Part shown: in pieces, positions 7,840-15,586 of the stretch | How positions within the stretch are numbered: position 1 is the stretch's first letter | Layout: each line of letters opens with the position of its first letter | NCBI RefSeq assembly: GCF_026341035.1 | Contig: NZ_JAPEOQ010000002.1 | Coordinates: 620,001 to 684,000, forward strand | Length of the DNA: 64,000 bases | Source: Streptomyces sp. NBC_01016 | GTDB lineage: Bacteria; Actinomycetota; Actinomycetes; Streptomycetales; Streptomycetaceae | Reading direction: 5' to 3' | Notes under the pieces: model-generated | Told to the model about the DNA's origin: nothing | What the model saw: only the letters and a program-made list of their open reading frames with translations | The model's database searches: none | Translations under genes and position numbers: made by a program

Positions 7840-8916
7840 ATGCGAGCAGCCGTACTGCAGGAGATAGGCCAGGACAAACTCGAGGTGTTCGACGACGTCG
7901 AGACGGTCGGCTTCGGACCGGGCAAGGTGCGGGTCCGGCTGCGCGCCACGGGTCTGTGCCACTCCGACGTCTCCGCGATGAACGGGGTGCTGCCGCAGCC
8001 GGCCCCGTTCATCCCGGGACACGAGGGCGCGGGCGAGGTCATCGACGTCGGCGACGGCGTCACGAACCTGACCCCCGGCCAGCGGGTCCTCATGTGCTGG
8101 CTGCCCGCCTGCGGCACCTGTCCGGCCTGCAAGCGCGGCCAGACCGAGCTCTGTCTCGCCGGGTTCATGAACGCGGGCACCCCCAACTTCAAGCGCCCCG
8201 GCGGCGACGTCTTCGGCTTCGCCGGGACCGGCACGTTCACCGAGGAGGTCGTGGTCAACGCGGCCTGCGCCGTGCCGATCCCCGACGACGTGCCCTTCGA
8301 CATCGCGGCGCTCATCGGCTGCGGCGTCACCACCGGGCTCGGCGCAGCGATCAACACCGCTGATGTGGCGGCCGGTTCGTCCGTCGCCGTCATCGGCTGC
8401 GGCGGCGTCGGCATCTCGGCGATCCAGGGCGCGCGGCTCAAGGGCGCGGCGCAGATCGTCGCCGTCGACCCGGTCGAGTCGCGGCGCGAGGCGGCCCTCA
8501 AGTTCGGTGCGACGCAGGCGATTTCGCCCGACGAGCTGGCCGACGCCAAGCAGAACATCACCGGCGGCGAGGGCTTCGACTACGTCTTCGAGGTCGTCGG
8601 CAAGTCCGCCACCGCCCGCACGGCGTACGACACGACGCGGCGCGGCGGCACGCTCTGCGTCGTCGGCGCCGGCGCCATGGACGACTTCCTTCAACTCAAC
8701 ATGTTCGAGCTGTTCTTCGACGAGAAGAAGATCCTGCCGTCGATGTACGGGGGCGGGGATGTGCTCCAGTCCTACGAGCGGGCGATCGCGCTGTGGCGGG
8801 CGGGGCGGATCGACCTGGAGTCGCTGATCACGCACCGGGTGCCGTTGGCGGAGATCAACGAGGCGCTCGACCAGATGCGGACGGGCTCCGCCCTGAGGAC
8901 GTGCATCGAGCTGTAG
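7840..8916 (+). CDS. Zn-dependent alcohol dehydrogenase (MDR superfamily)
   Basis: 358 residues. It has catalytic zinc ligands in GLCHSD and GHEGAGEV, structural-zinc cysteines in CGTCPACKRGQTELC, and an NAD(P)-binding Rossmann fold with VIGCGGVGISAIQGA. This is the class-III-like branch common in actinomycete lipid clusters. It oxidises an alcohol or reduces an aldehyde; the natural substrate is unknown. Start ATG 7840 follows GAAGGAG with good spacing, 36 bases after the MaoC stop, so it belongs to the same operon. Confidence 0.87.
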   Translation: MRAAVLQEIGQDKLEVFDDVETVGFGPGKVRVRLRATGLCHSDVSAMNGVLPQPAPFIPGHEGAGEVIDVGDGVTNLTPGQRVLMCWLPACGTCPACKRGQTELCLAGFMNAGTPNFKRPGGDVFGFAGTGTFTEEVVVNAACAVPIPDDVPFDIAALIGCGVTTGLGAAINTADVAAGSSVAVIGCGGVGISAIQGARLKGAAQIVAVDPVESRREAALKFGATQAISPDELADAKQNITGGEGFDYVFEVVGKSATARTAYDTTRRGGTLCVVGAGAMDDFLQLNMFELFFDEKKILPSMYGGGDVLQSYERAIALWRAGRIDLESLITHRVPLAEINEALDQMRTGSALRTCIEL

Positions 8917-8963
8917 CCACCAGCACCGCCGCGGCTCAAAGACCCGAGAGGAAGCCGAAACGT

Positions 8964-9902
8964 ATGTCAACGCCGCTCAACGGCCGCACGGCCATCGTGA
9001 CCGGAGCCGGCCGCGGCCTCGGCCGTGCCGAGGCCCTCGAACTCGCCCGCCTCGGCGCCAACGTCGTCGTCAACGACTTCGGGCAGCCCGGCCGGGACGG
9101 CTCCGGTGACGCTGCCGCCGGGCCCGCCGAACAGGTCGTCGCCGAGATCGAGGCCGCGGGCGGTACCGCCACCGCGCACACCGGTGACGTGGCCGATCAC
9201 CAACAGGCCCAGGAACTCGTCCAGTTGGCGATCGACACGTACGGCCAACTGGACATCCTCGTCAACAACGCCGGCATCCTGCGCGACCGCATGATCTTCT
9301 CGATGACCGAGCAGGAGTGGGACTCGGTCATCCACGTCCACCTCAAGGGGCACTACAACACCAGCCACTTCGCGGCCCGCCACTGGCGCGAGGCCTCGAA
9401 GGCCGCCGGTGGTCCCGTGTACGGGCGCATCATCAACACCTCGTCCGAGGCATTCCTCGCGGGCTCGGCCGGTCAGCCCAACTACGCCGCCGCGAAGGGC
9501 GGCATCGTGGGGCTCACCACCTCCACCGCGCTCGCCCTCGCCAAGTACGGCGTCACCGCCAACGTCATCTGCCCGCGGGCCCGTACCCGTATGACGGAGG
9601 ACGTCTTCGCCGGGTTCGCCGAGCCGGAGGACGGGCTCGACCCGCTCGCGCCCGAACACGTCGCCCCGCTCGTCGGCTACCTCGCCTCGCCCGCCGCGGG
9701 GAACGTCAACGGCCAGCTGCTCGTGGTGCACGGCGGCATGGTCGCCGTCGTCGACCGGCCCAGGGTGCAGGCGAAGTTCGACACGGCCAAGGACGCGTTC
9801 ACGTACGAGGAACTCGACGCGGTGCTCACGCCGCACTACAAGGACCGGCCCCCGAACGAGACGTTCGCGGCCGCGGAGGTGCTCGGCCTCAAGCACGGCT
9901 GA
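8964..9902 (+). CDS. SDR-family 3-hydroxyacyl-CoA dehydrogenase-like enzyme
   Basis: 312 residues, long for a classical SDR because of a C-terminal extension (about 255-312). It has the cofactor motif TGAGRGLGRAEAL, NNAG at about 106, catalytic Ser in NTSSEA and Tyr/Lys in PNYAAAKGG (YxxxK). The insert VNDFGQPGRDGSG near residue 40 resembles the dehydrogenase part of MFE-2-type beta-oxidation enzymes. Its likely role is to oxidise the 3-hydroxyacyl-CoA made by the MaoC protein. Start ATG 8964 follows GAGAGGAAG. A strong terminator follows 18 bases after the stop, closing the operon. Confidence 0.87.
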   Translation: MSTPLNGRTAIVTGAGRGLGRAEALELARLGANVVVNDFGQPGRDGSGDAAAGPAEQVVAEIEAAGGTATAHTGDVADHQQAQELVQLAIDTYGQLDILVNNAGILRDRMIFSMTEQEWDSVIHVHLKGHYNTSHFAARHWREASKAAGGPVYGRIINTSSEAFLAGSAGQPNYAAAKGGIVGLTTSTALALAKYGVTANVICPRARTRMTEDVFAGFAEPEDGLDPLAPEHVAPLVGYLASPAAGNVNGQLLVVHGGMVAVVDRPRVQAKFDTAKDAFTYEELDAVLTPHYKDRPPNETFAAAEVLGLKHG

Positions 9903-9920
9903 GCCCGACCGCACACACCA

Positions 9921-9952
9921 CTGAGGGGCCCGGCTTGTGCCGGGCCCCTCAG
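9921..9952 (+). terminator. Intrinsic terminator of the MaoC-ADH-SDR operon
   Basis: CTGAGGGGCCCGGC and GCCGGGCCCCTCAG form a perfect 14-bp stem with a TTGT loop. There is no clear U tract, which is usual for Streptomyces terminators. Confidence 0.85.
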
Positions 9953-9983
9953 AGATACGTTTCCTCACATCGAGTGTCGAGCG

Positions 9984-10154
9984 TTACGCCTCATCGGCGC
10001 GCGGCCCACGATGCCGCCCGCGCGGCCTCGACTCCTGGTCGCCGCCCGCCATGGGCGGCGAGGACACCTCGCCGCGGTGCCGACCCGAGCCGCCCCGCGC
10101 ATGGCGCGCCGCCTCCGAGTCGAACTCGACATCCGTGCCGTTGCCTTCCGCCAT
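9984..10154 (-). CDS. Small conserved-looking hydrophilic protein
   Basis: A 56-residue protein starting MAEGNGTDVEFDSEAARHARGGSGRHRG and ending in an arginine/histidine-rich tail. No transmembrane segment, no cysteine, no recognised domain. GGGGTGA lies 8 bases before ATG 10154; a GTG at 10166 would add four residues. I believe similar short ARHARGGSGRHRG proteins exist in other Streptomyces, but that is recollection, not a search. Its short overlapping stop position and the clean downstream spacing to the operon terminator support a real gene; function unknown. Confidence 0.5.
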   Translation of the reverse strand: MAEGNGTDVEFDSEAARHARGGSGRHRGEVSSPPMAGGDQESRPRGRHRGPRADEA

Positions 10155-10209
10155 CGGAACATTCACCCCGTAAACACGTACAAGATCCTTCAGTTGCAGC
10201 CGGGCGAGT

Positions 10210-11361
10210 CTAACGGTCCGTGGTACGGCCACCGAGGGGCGCCTGCGCCAGTGGGACGGGGCGTGTCGCGGCGGGCTCCGGCGGTGCGGATTCCCCCTTC
10301 GGCTCCCGCCGCCGCGGGCCGGGTTCGGGCATGGGGATCCTCGCGAGGCCGCACGGCGCGTCCTCGGTGACGTACGGGAGGGAGAGCACCCCGTCGCGCG
10401 AGAAGAAGCCGCTGCCCGCGAGCCAGCCGGCCGGCGCCGCCACCTGGTGCATCCGGCCCTCCGCGGGCCGCCACAGGCCGAGCCACGGGGAGCCGCCCTC
10501 CGCGCTCGCCACATGCAGCGCCACCGCGCAGCCCTCCGGCATCAGCGACTGGCCGGGCTGGATGGCGAACGGCGTCAGCTCGCAGTCGGCGAGGCGCAGC
10601 GACTCCGGGAAACGGATCGGCAGCGTACTGCCCAACACGCCCCAGCCGAGCCGGAGTTCACCCGGCGTCGGGGCGTCCGAGTGGAGCAGGATCAGGCCGC
10701 TGTCGAGATCGGCGAGGAGCAGCCGGTCCTCGCTGTCCTCGGCGATCTGGAGGAGCGGGGAGACCTCGCCGCCCCGGTCCAGATCCACGACCACCGTCTT
10801 CACCGGGCCGCCGCCGTCCGCCTCCGAGGGCGCGCGGTCGAGCGCGAGCAGCCGGGCCTCGCGGGACAGCCAGACCCCGCCCGAGCAGCGTCCCGGCACC
10901 TCGGCGAGCAGCTCGGGGCCGGAGCCGGCGCCCGCCACCTGCCACACCGCGGTCGACTCCTCGCCGGCCGCCAGCGCGTAGGCACACCGCCCGTCGGGCG
11001 CGGGCGGCAGGAGGGTCAGTTCCTCGCACTCCACGGCGCCGAGCGGCACCTCGCCCGTGCCGGGGCCCGTCGGGTAGAGCAGCGAGAACATCTGGCGCCC
11101 GGCGGCAGTGCGGTGGATCAGCACCCGGCCGTCGGTCAGGGGCAGCACGGCGGTGCCGGGCTCCTCCGGCTGGGGGCCGGGCAGCGGGACCGCGTACGGC
11201 TCGGGTCCGTCCAGGGTCCAGCGCTCGGGAAACCAGGAGTCGGGGCTCGCGCCGTGCCGCGCGAGGCGGGCCGCGTACGTCGAGTCCATCGTGAGCACAC
11301 ATCCGGTGTGCGGCGGTCGTGCCCGAGTCTCCGGCGTGGGTTCCGTGGCCAGGGCCGTCAT
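10210..11361 (-). CDS. Conserved hypothetical protein, possibly beta-propeller-like
   Basis: 383 residues of uncertain function. The sequence alternates short beta-rich segments (GRVLIHRTAAGRQMF, LLLADLDSGLILL, GCAVALHVA) with loops, without signal peptide or transmembrane segment, which suggests a cytoplasmic all-beta protein. The C-terminal 45 residues are Pro/Arg-rich and low in order. Start ATG 11361 gives MTALATEP; the next start is about 23 residues in. It stands alone, divergent from the Nif3 gene. No catalytic motif was recognised, so I assign no function. Confidence 0.7.
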   Translation of the reverse strand: MTALATEPTPETRARPPHTGCVLTMDSTYAARLARHGASPDSWFPERWTLDGPEPYAVPLPGPQPEEPGTAVLPLTDGRVLIHRTAAGRQMFSLLYPTGPGTGEVPLGAVECEELTLLPPAPDGRCAYALAAGEESTAVWQVAGAGSGPELLAEVPGRCSGGVWLSREARLLALDRAPSEADGGGPVKTVVVDLDRGGEVSPLLQIAEDSEDRLLLADLDSGLILLHSDAPTPGELRLGWGVLGSTLPIRFPESLRLADCELTPFAIQPGQSLMPEGCAVALHVASAEGGSPWLGLWRPAEGRMHQVAAPAGWLAGSGFFSRDGVLSLPYVTEDAPCGLARIPMPEPGPRRREPKGESAPPEPAATRPVPLAQAPLGGRTTDR

Positions 11362-11561
11362 GGATCAGTCACCTCCGCTTGTTCGGGCCGACGCTAGTTT
11401 TCGCACGAACCTCCGTGGCACCTCGCGCCCGCCGTTTCACACGAAAGGTGGGCCGTGCCCCGAATTGGCTGTGAACCGTGAGTGCGGTGTGCTCTCCTGC
11501 TGCCTTCTTCCGGGACCGCCGGGCTTGGGGGTGGGGCGGGCGGCGCAGGTAACCTGTGTGC

Positions 11562-12473
11562 GTGCCCCGTCTGTCTGAAGTAACCACCGCGCTCGAAGCC
11601 CTCTGGCCCCCGGCCCTCGCCGAGGGATGGGACGCGGTCGGTACGGTCGCCGGTGATCCGGACGCCGAGGTCAGCCGGGTCCTGTTCGCCGTCGACCCGG
11701 TCCAGGAGATCGTCGACGAGGCGGTGAAGCTCGGCGCGGACCTGCTGGTCACGCACCACCCGCTCTACCTGCGCGGTACGACGACGGTGGCGGCCTCCAC
11801 GTTCAAGGGCCGCGTCGTCCACACGCTGATCAAGAACGACATCGCGCTGCACGTCGCGCACACCAACGCCGACAAGGCCGACCCCGGCGTCTCCGACGCA
11901 CTCGCGGGCGCCCTCGACGTCCGCGTCGTACGCCCGCTGGTCCCGGACCCCACCGACCCCGCGGGCCGCCGCGGCCTCGGCCGGGTCTGCGAGCTCGAGC
12001 ACCCGCTGACGCTGCGCGAGCTCGCGGGCCGCGCCGCCGACCGGCTGCCGGCCACCGCGCAGGGCATCCGCGTCGCGGGGGACCTCGACGCGACCGTGCG
12101 TACGATCGCCGTGAGCGGTGGCTCCGGCGACAGCCTCTTCGACGATGTGCGTGCGGCGGGCGTCGATGCTTTCCTTACCGCGGACCTGCGCCACCATCCG
12201 GTGAGCGAGGCCCGCGAAACCACACCTCTCGCGCTGCTCGACGCGGCGCACTGGGCCACCGAGTGGCCCTGGTGCGAGCTGGCCGCAGCTCAGCTCGACG
12301 AGATCTCCGACCGCGAGGGATGGGGCCTGCGGGTCCACGTCTCGAAGACGGTCACCGATCCCTGGACCGCCCACGCGGCGTCCGCCCGCCCGTCGCCCGC
12401 CACCACCCCTTCAGCGAGCGCTACGCGCACCCCTTCTGACTCGTCTGTATCTACATTTGGAGCCCCCAACTGA
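11562..12473 (+). CDS. Nif3-like dinuclear metal centre protein
   Basis: 303 residues of the NIF3/YbgI family, with metal-binding His in LLVTHHPLYLRG and the later conserved FLTADLRHHPVSEA and LLDAAHWATEWP segments. The family forms hexameric toroids with two metals per subunit; biochemical role is unsettled. GTG 11562 gives the family-like start MPRLSEVTTALEALWPP. TAACCT at 11550-11555 is six bases before it, so the mRNA may be leaderless. It is translationally coupled to the zinc-ribbon gene, the same order as in Mycobacterium (Rv2230c then Rv2229c). Confidence 0.9.
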   Translation: MPRLSEVTTALEALWPPALAEGWDAVGTVAGDPDAEVSRVLFAVDPVQEIVDEAVKLGADLLVTHHPLYLRGTTTVAASTFKGRVVHTLIKNDIALHVAHTNADKADPGVSDALAGALDVRVVRPLVPDPTDPAGRRGLGRVCELEHPLTLRELAGRAADRLPATAQGIRVAGDLDATVRTIAVSGGSGDSLFDDVRAAGVDAFLTADLRHHPVSEARETTPLALLDAAHWATEWPWCELAAAQLDEISDREGWGLRVHVSKTVTDPWTAHAASARPSPATTPSASATRTPSDSSVSTFGAPN

Positions 12474-13213
12474 ACGCCGCGCCCGCCGACCAGATCCGTC
12501 TTCTCGACGTCCAGGACCTGGACACCCGCCTCCAGCAGCTCGCATACAAGAAGCGGTCGCTGCCCGAGCACGCCGAGATCGAGTCGCTGACCAAGGACCT
12601 CACGCAGCTGCGCGACCTGCACGTCGCCGCGACGACCGAGGAGAGCGACTGCGCCCGCGAGCAGACCAAGGCCGAGCAGGACGTCGACCAGGTCCGCCAG
12701 CGTGCCGCCCGTGACCAGAAGCGCCTCGACTCCGGCGCGGTCACGTCCCCCAAGGACCTGGAGAACCTGCAGCGCGAGATCGCCTCGCTCGCCAAGCGCC
12801 AGGGTGACCTGGAGGACGTCGTCCTCGAGGTCATGGAGCGCCGTGAGTCCGCGCAGGAGCGCGCGGGTGAGCTGGCCGAGCGCCTCTCCTCGGTGCAGGC
12901 CAAGGCCGACGACGCGACCGCGCGGCGCGACGAGGCGGCTGCCGTCCTCGACGCCGACATCTCCGCCGCCACCAAGGAGCGTGAGGTCGTCGCCGGGTCG
13001 ATCCCGGAGGACCTGCTGAAGCTGTACGGCAAGCTTCGCGAGAAGGAGGGCGGCGTCGGCGCGGCGAAGCTGTTTCAGCGGCGCTGTGAGGGGTGCCGGC
13101 TCGAGCTCAACATCACGGAGCTGAACGAGGTCCGTGCGGCTGCCGCTGACGCGGTGGTGCGGTGTGAGAACTGTCGGCGGATTCTGGTGCGTACTTCGGA
13201 GTCGGGGCTGTAG
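12470..13213 (+). CDS. Coiled-coil C4 zinc-ribbon protein (DUF164/zf-RING_7), CTG start
   Basis: 247 residues: a long coiled coil (about 10-185, rich in E/K/R/L heptads) and a C-terminal zinc ribbon with CEGC and CENC pairs (about 207-237). Related proteins precede the RNase H/phosphatase gene in actinomycetes. The coding frame is open back to the Nif3 stop, and between 12470 and the ATG at 12833 there is no ATG, GTG or TTG. CTG 12470 overlaps the Nif3 stop (CTGA) and has GGAG seven bases upstream, giving LNAAPADQIRLLDVQ. An ATG-only annotation would lose the first half of the coiled coil. Function is unknown; a nucleic-acid or scaffold role is inferred from the fold. Confidence 0.85.
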   Translation: MNAAPADQIRLLDVQDLDTRLQQLAYKKRSLPEHAEIESLTKDLTQLRDLHVAATTEESDCAREQTKAEQDVDQVRQRAARDQKRLDSGAVTSPKDLENLQREIASLAKRQGDLEDVVLEVMERRESAQERAGELAERLSSVQAKADDATARRDEAAAVLDADISAATKEREVVAGSIPEDLLKLYGKLREKEGGVGAAKLFQRRCEGCRLELNITELNEVRAAAADAVVRCENCRRILVRTSESGL

Positions 13214-13243
13214 GAATGTTGCGGCCCGACGGCGTTGCGGTCG

Positions 13244-13291
13244 CGGGGCTCTGCCCCGGACCCCGCTGCTCAATCGCCGCAGGGGCTCAAT
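13244..13291 (-). repeat. Repeat family A, copy 2 (inverted orientation)
   Basis: CGGGGCTCTGCCCCG, GACCCCGCTGCTCAATCGCC and GCAGGGGCT reproduce the family in reverse orientation. It occupies nearly half of the 109 bases between the zinc-ribbon stop and the phosphatase start, the place where an RNase H domain is encoded in relatives. Confidence 0.85.
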
Positions 13292-13322
13292 ATGCCCGAT
13301 CGCCGATGCCCGAGAGGAACAT

Positions 13323-13964
13323 GTGGCGCCCCCTGATCTGAGTCCCCCCGCCACCTTTCTCCTGCTGCGGCACGGGGAGACCGCTCTGACTCCGGAGAAG
13401 CGGTTCTCCGGGAGTGGGGGCGGGGACCCCGAGCTGTCCGACGTCGGGTGGCGGCAGGCTGAGTCCGCTGCCGACGCGCTGGCCGCCCGCGGTGACGTCG
13501 AGGTGATCGTGGTCTCGCCGCTCGCCCGGTGCCGGCAGACCGCCGAGGTCGTCGCCGCGCGGCTCGGGCTCGACGTGCAGGTCGACGAGGGGCTGCGCGA
13601 GACGCACTTCGGGGCGTGGGAGGGGCTCACGTTCAAGGAGGCCGGCGCCCGCTACCCGGACGACCTGAACGCCTGGCTCGCCTCGTCCGACGCCGCCCCG
13701 ACCGGTGGGGGCGAGAGTTTCGCCGAGGTCGCGGAGCGGGTCGCCGAGGCGCGGGACCGGCTGACCGCCGCGTACCGGGGGCGCACCGCCCTGCTGGTCA
13801 GCCATGTGACGCCGATCAAGACGCTGGTGCGGCTCGCGCTCGGCGCGCCCGCCGAGGCGATGTTCCGCATGGAGCTCGCGGCGGCGTCCCTGACCACGGT
13901 CGCGTACTACGCGGACGGGAACGCGAGCGTGCGCTGCCTCAACGAGACAGCGCACCTCACATAG
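13323..13964 (+). CDS. Histidine phosphatase (CobC/acid-phosphatase domain), RNase H domain absent
   Basis: 213 residues of the phosphoglycerate-mutase-like superfamily: RHGET with the phospho-accepting histidine near residue 17, acceptor loop GSGGGDPELSDVGWRQAE, and the second catalytic His in LLVSHVTP. In mycobacteria and other Streptomyces this domain is the C-terminal half of a bifunctional RNase HI/acid phosphatase that follows the zinc-ribbon gene. Here no RNase H sequence precedes it. GTG 13323 with GAGAGGAA four to five bases upstream would restart translation as a stand-alone phosphatase. Earlier starts in frame lie inside the repeat and the zinc-ribbon gene. Substrate unknown; an alpha-ribazole or general phosphomonoesterase role is possible. 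Confidence 0.85.
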   Translation: MAPPDLSPPATFLLLRHGETALTPEKRFSGSGGGDPELSDVGWRQAESAADALAARGDVEVIVVSPLARCRQTAEVVAARLGLDVQVDEGLRETHFGAWEGLTFKEAGARYPDDLNAWLASSDAAPTGGGESFAEVAERVAEARDRLTAAYRGRTALLVSHVTPIKTLVRLALGAPAEAMFRMELAAASLTTVAYYADGNASVRCLNETAHLT

Positions 13965-13974
13965 TTCAGCCGGT

Positions 13975-14628
13975 TCAGCGCAGCGACGCCGCCTCGCGGG
14001 CCAGGGCCTCCACCCGGTCCCAGTCCTTCGCCGCGATCGCGTCGGCCGGGAGCATCCAACTGCCGCCCACGCAGCCGACGTTCTTCAGCGCCAGGTAGCC
14101 GGGCGCGTTGGCCGGGGAGACGCCGCCCGTGGGGCAGAAGCGGGCCTGCGGCAGCGGGCCCGCCAGCGACTTCAGGTACGCGGTGCCGCCCGCGGCCTCC
14201 GCCGGGAAGAACTTCATCTCCTGCACGCCGCGCTCGAGCAGCGCCACGACCTCCGACGTCGTGGAGACGCCGGGCAGGAACGGCACGCCCGACTCCTTCA
14301 TCGCGTCGAGCAGCGTGTCCGTCCAGCCGGGGCTGACCAGGAAGCGGGCGCCCGCGGCCACCGAGTCGGCGACGTTCGCGGGGTTGATCACGGTGCCCGC
14401 GCCGACGACGGCGTCCGGGACCTCCGCGGCGATCGCCTTGATCGCGTCGAGCGCGGCGGGCGTACGCAGGGTCACCTCGATGGCGGGGAGGCCGCCCGCG
14501 ACGAGCGCCCGCGCGAGCGGCACCGCGTCGGCGATGTCCTCCACCACGACGACGGGGACGACGGGGGCGAGATCCAGCACGGAGGCGGAGGCGGCCGAGG
14601 TGGCGGCGGCGTCAGAGGAGGAGGTCAT
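13975..14628 (-). CDS. eda: Bifunctional 4-hydroxy-2-oxoglutarate/KDPG aldolase
   Basis: 217 residues, the usual size for class I KDPG aldolase. Schiff-base lysine Lys139 lies in VQEMKFFPAE, the general-base Glu51 in AIEVTLRTPAA, and the phosphate-binding PTGGVSPANAPGYL is present. It cleaves 2-keto-3-deoxy-6-phosphogluconate to pyruvate and glyceraldehyde-3-phosphate, or the hydroxyglutarate analogue. ATG 14628 gives MTSSSDAAATS; the first 20 residues are Ala/Ser-rich and likely disordered. It stands alone here, without edd or sugar-acid genes, so it may serve hexuronate or hydroxyproline catabolism. Confidence 0.9.
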   Translation of the reverse strand: MTSSSDAAATSAASASVLDLAPVVPVVVVEDIADAVPLARALVAGGLPAIEVTLRTPAALDAIKAIAAEVPDAVVGAGTVINPANVADSVAAGARFLVSPGWTDTLLDAMKESGVPFLPGVSTTSEVVALLERGVQEMKFFPAEAAGGTAYLKSLAGPLPQARFCPTGGVSPANAPGYLALKNVGCVGGSWMLPADAIAAKDWDRVEALAREAASLR

Positions 14629-14712
14629 GGGGTCATCCTGCCCCGCCCGCAGCAGCATGCGCAAAGGGCGTTGCACATGCTGCAATCACTGGATAGCTGG
14701 ATCGCCGGGGGC

Positions 14713-15495
14713 TCAGTGGACCTCGTCCACCAGTACGTCCAGGTTCCACGGCCGCCCGGCCTTCGCGGGCTCCTCGACCTCCACGACGTAACCGAGGTCC
14801 CGCAGTACGTCGACGAGCTCGGCGGGTCCGGCCGGCGCGGACCCCGCCATCAGCAGCGACCGGACGATCCGCCCCTTGGTCGCCTTGTTGAAGTGGGAGA
14901 CGACCTTGCGGGTCGGCGCGTGCAGCACGCGCACCGTCGCCGTCCGCTCCGCGACCTCGCCCTTGGGCTTCCACGCGCTCGCGTACGCCGACGAGCGGAG
15001 GTCGAGGACGAGCCCGTCCCCGGCGGCCTCCGGCATCACCTCGGCCATCGGGCCGCGCCAGTACGCCCCGAGCGCGCCGGGGCCCGGCAGCTTCACGCCC
15101 ATCGAGCACCGGTAGGAGGGGATCCTGTCGGTGACGCCGACCGCGCCCCACAGGCCGGAGAAGACGAGCAGCGACTTCGCCGCCCGCTTCTTCGCGGCCG
15201 CGTCGAGGGAGGCCAGGTCCAGGGCGTCGTACAGGACGCCCGTGTAGATCTCGCCGGCCGGGCGCGCGCCCGCCGTGCGCAGCTCCGTGTTCTTGGTGAT
15301 CTCGCCGCGCAGCCCCTCGCTCAGGCCGAGCACCTCGCGCGCCTTCTCCTCGTCGGCACCGCACAGCTCGACCAGCTCGTCGAGGACCGCCGCCCGCGCC
15401 TCGGCGAGCCCCGGCAGCGAGAGCCCCTCCAGCTTCAGCGGCGCCCCGCGTCCGGAAGCGGCCTTACCCTCCGACGGCGGCAACAGCACAAGCAC
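14713..15495 (-). CDS. yaaA: YaaA-family peroxide stress protein
   Basis: 260 residues of the DUF328/YaaA family: LVLLPPSEGKAA at the N-terminus, then FSGLWGAV, YRCSMGVKLPG and the late VSHFNKATKGRI, all conserved. In E. coli YaaA lowers free iron during peroxide stress and has DNA-binding ability. That fits the iron-handling theme of the window but the gene is far from the iron loci. GTG 15495 is chosen because GAGGAG lies six bases upstream and it places the PPSEGK motif at the family position; GTG 15513 is an alternative. Divergent from the RNB gene. Confidence 0.85.
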   Translation of the reverse strand: MLVLLPPSEGKAASGRGAPLKLEGLSLPGLAEARAAVLDELVELCGADEEKAREVLGLSEGLRGEITKNTELRTAGARPAGEIYTGVLYDALDLASLDAAAKKRAAKSLLVFSGLWGAVGVTDRIPSYRCSMGVKLPGPGALGAYWRGPMAEVMPEAAGDGLVLDLRSSAYASAWKPKGEVAERTATVRVLHAPTRKVVSHFNKATKGRIVRSLLMAGSAPAGPAELVDVLRDLGYVVEVEEPAKAGRPWNLDVLVDEVH

Positions 15496-15586
15496 GGGGC
15501 ACTCCTCAAGCACGTACGGAACAACGGTCGATCGACGCCCCAGCCTACGGCGTGCCGTCCCCGCGACCCGCGCCTACGCTCGTGCC

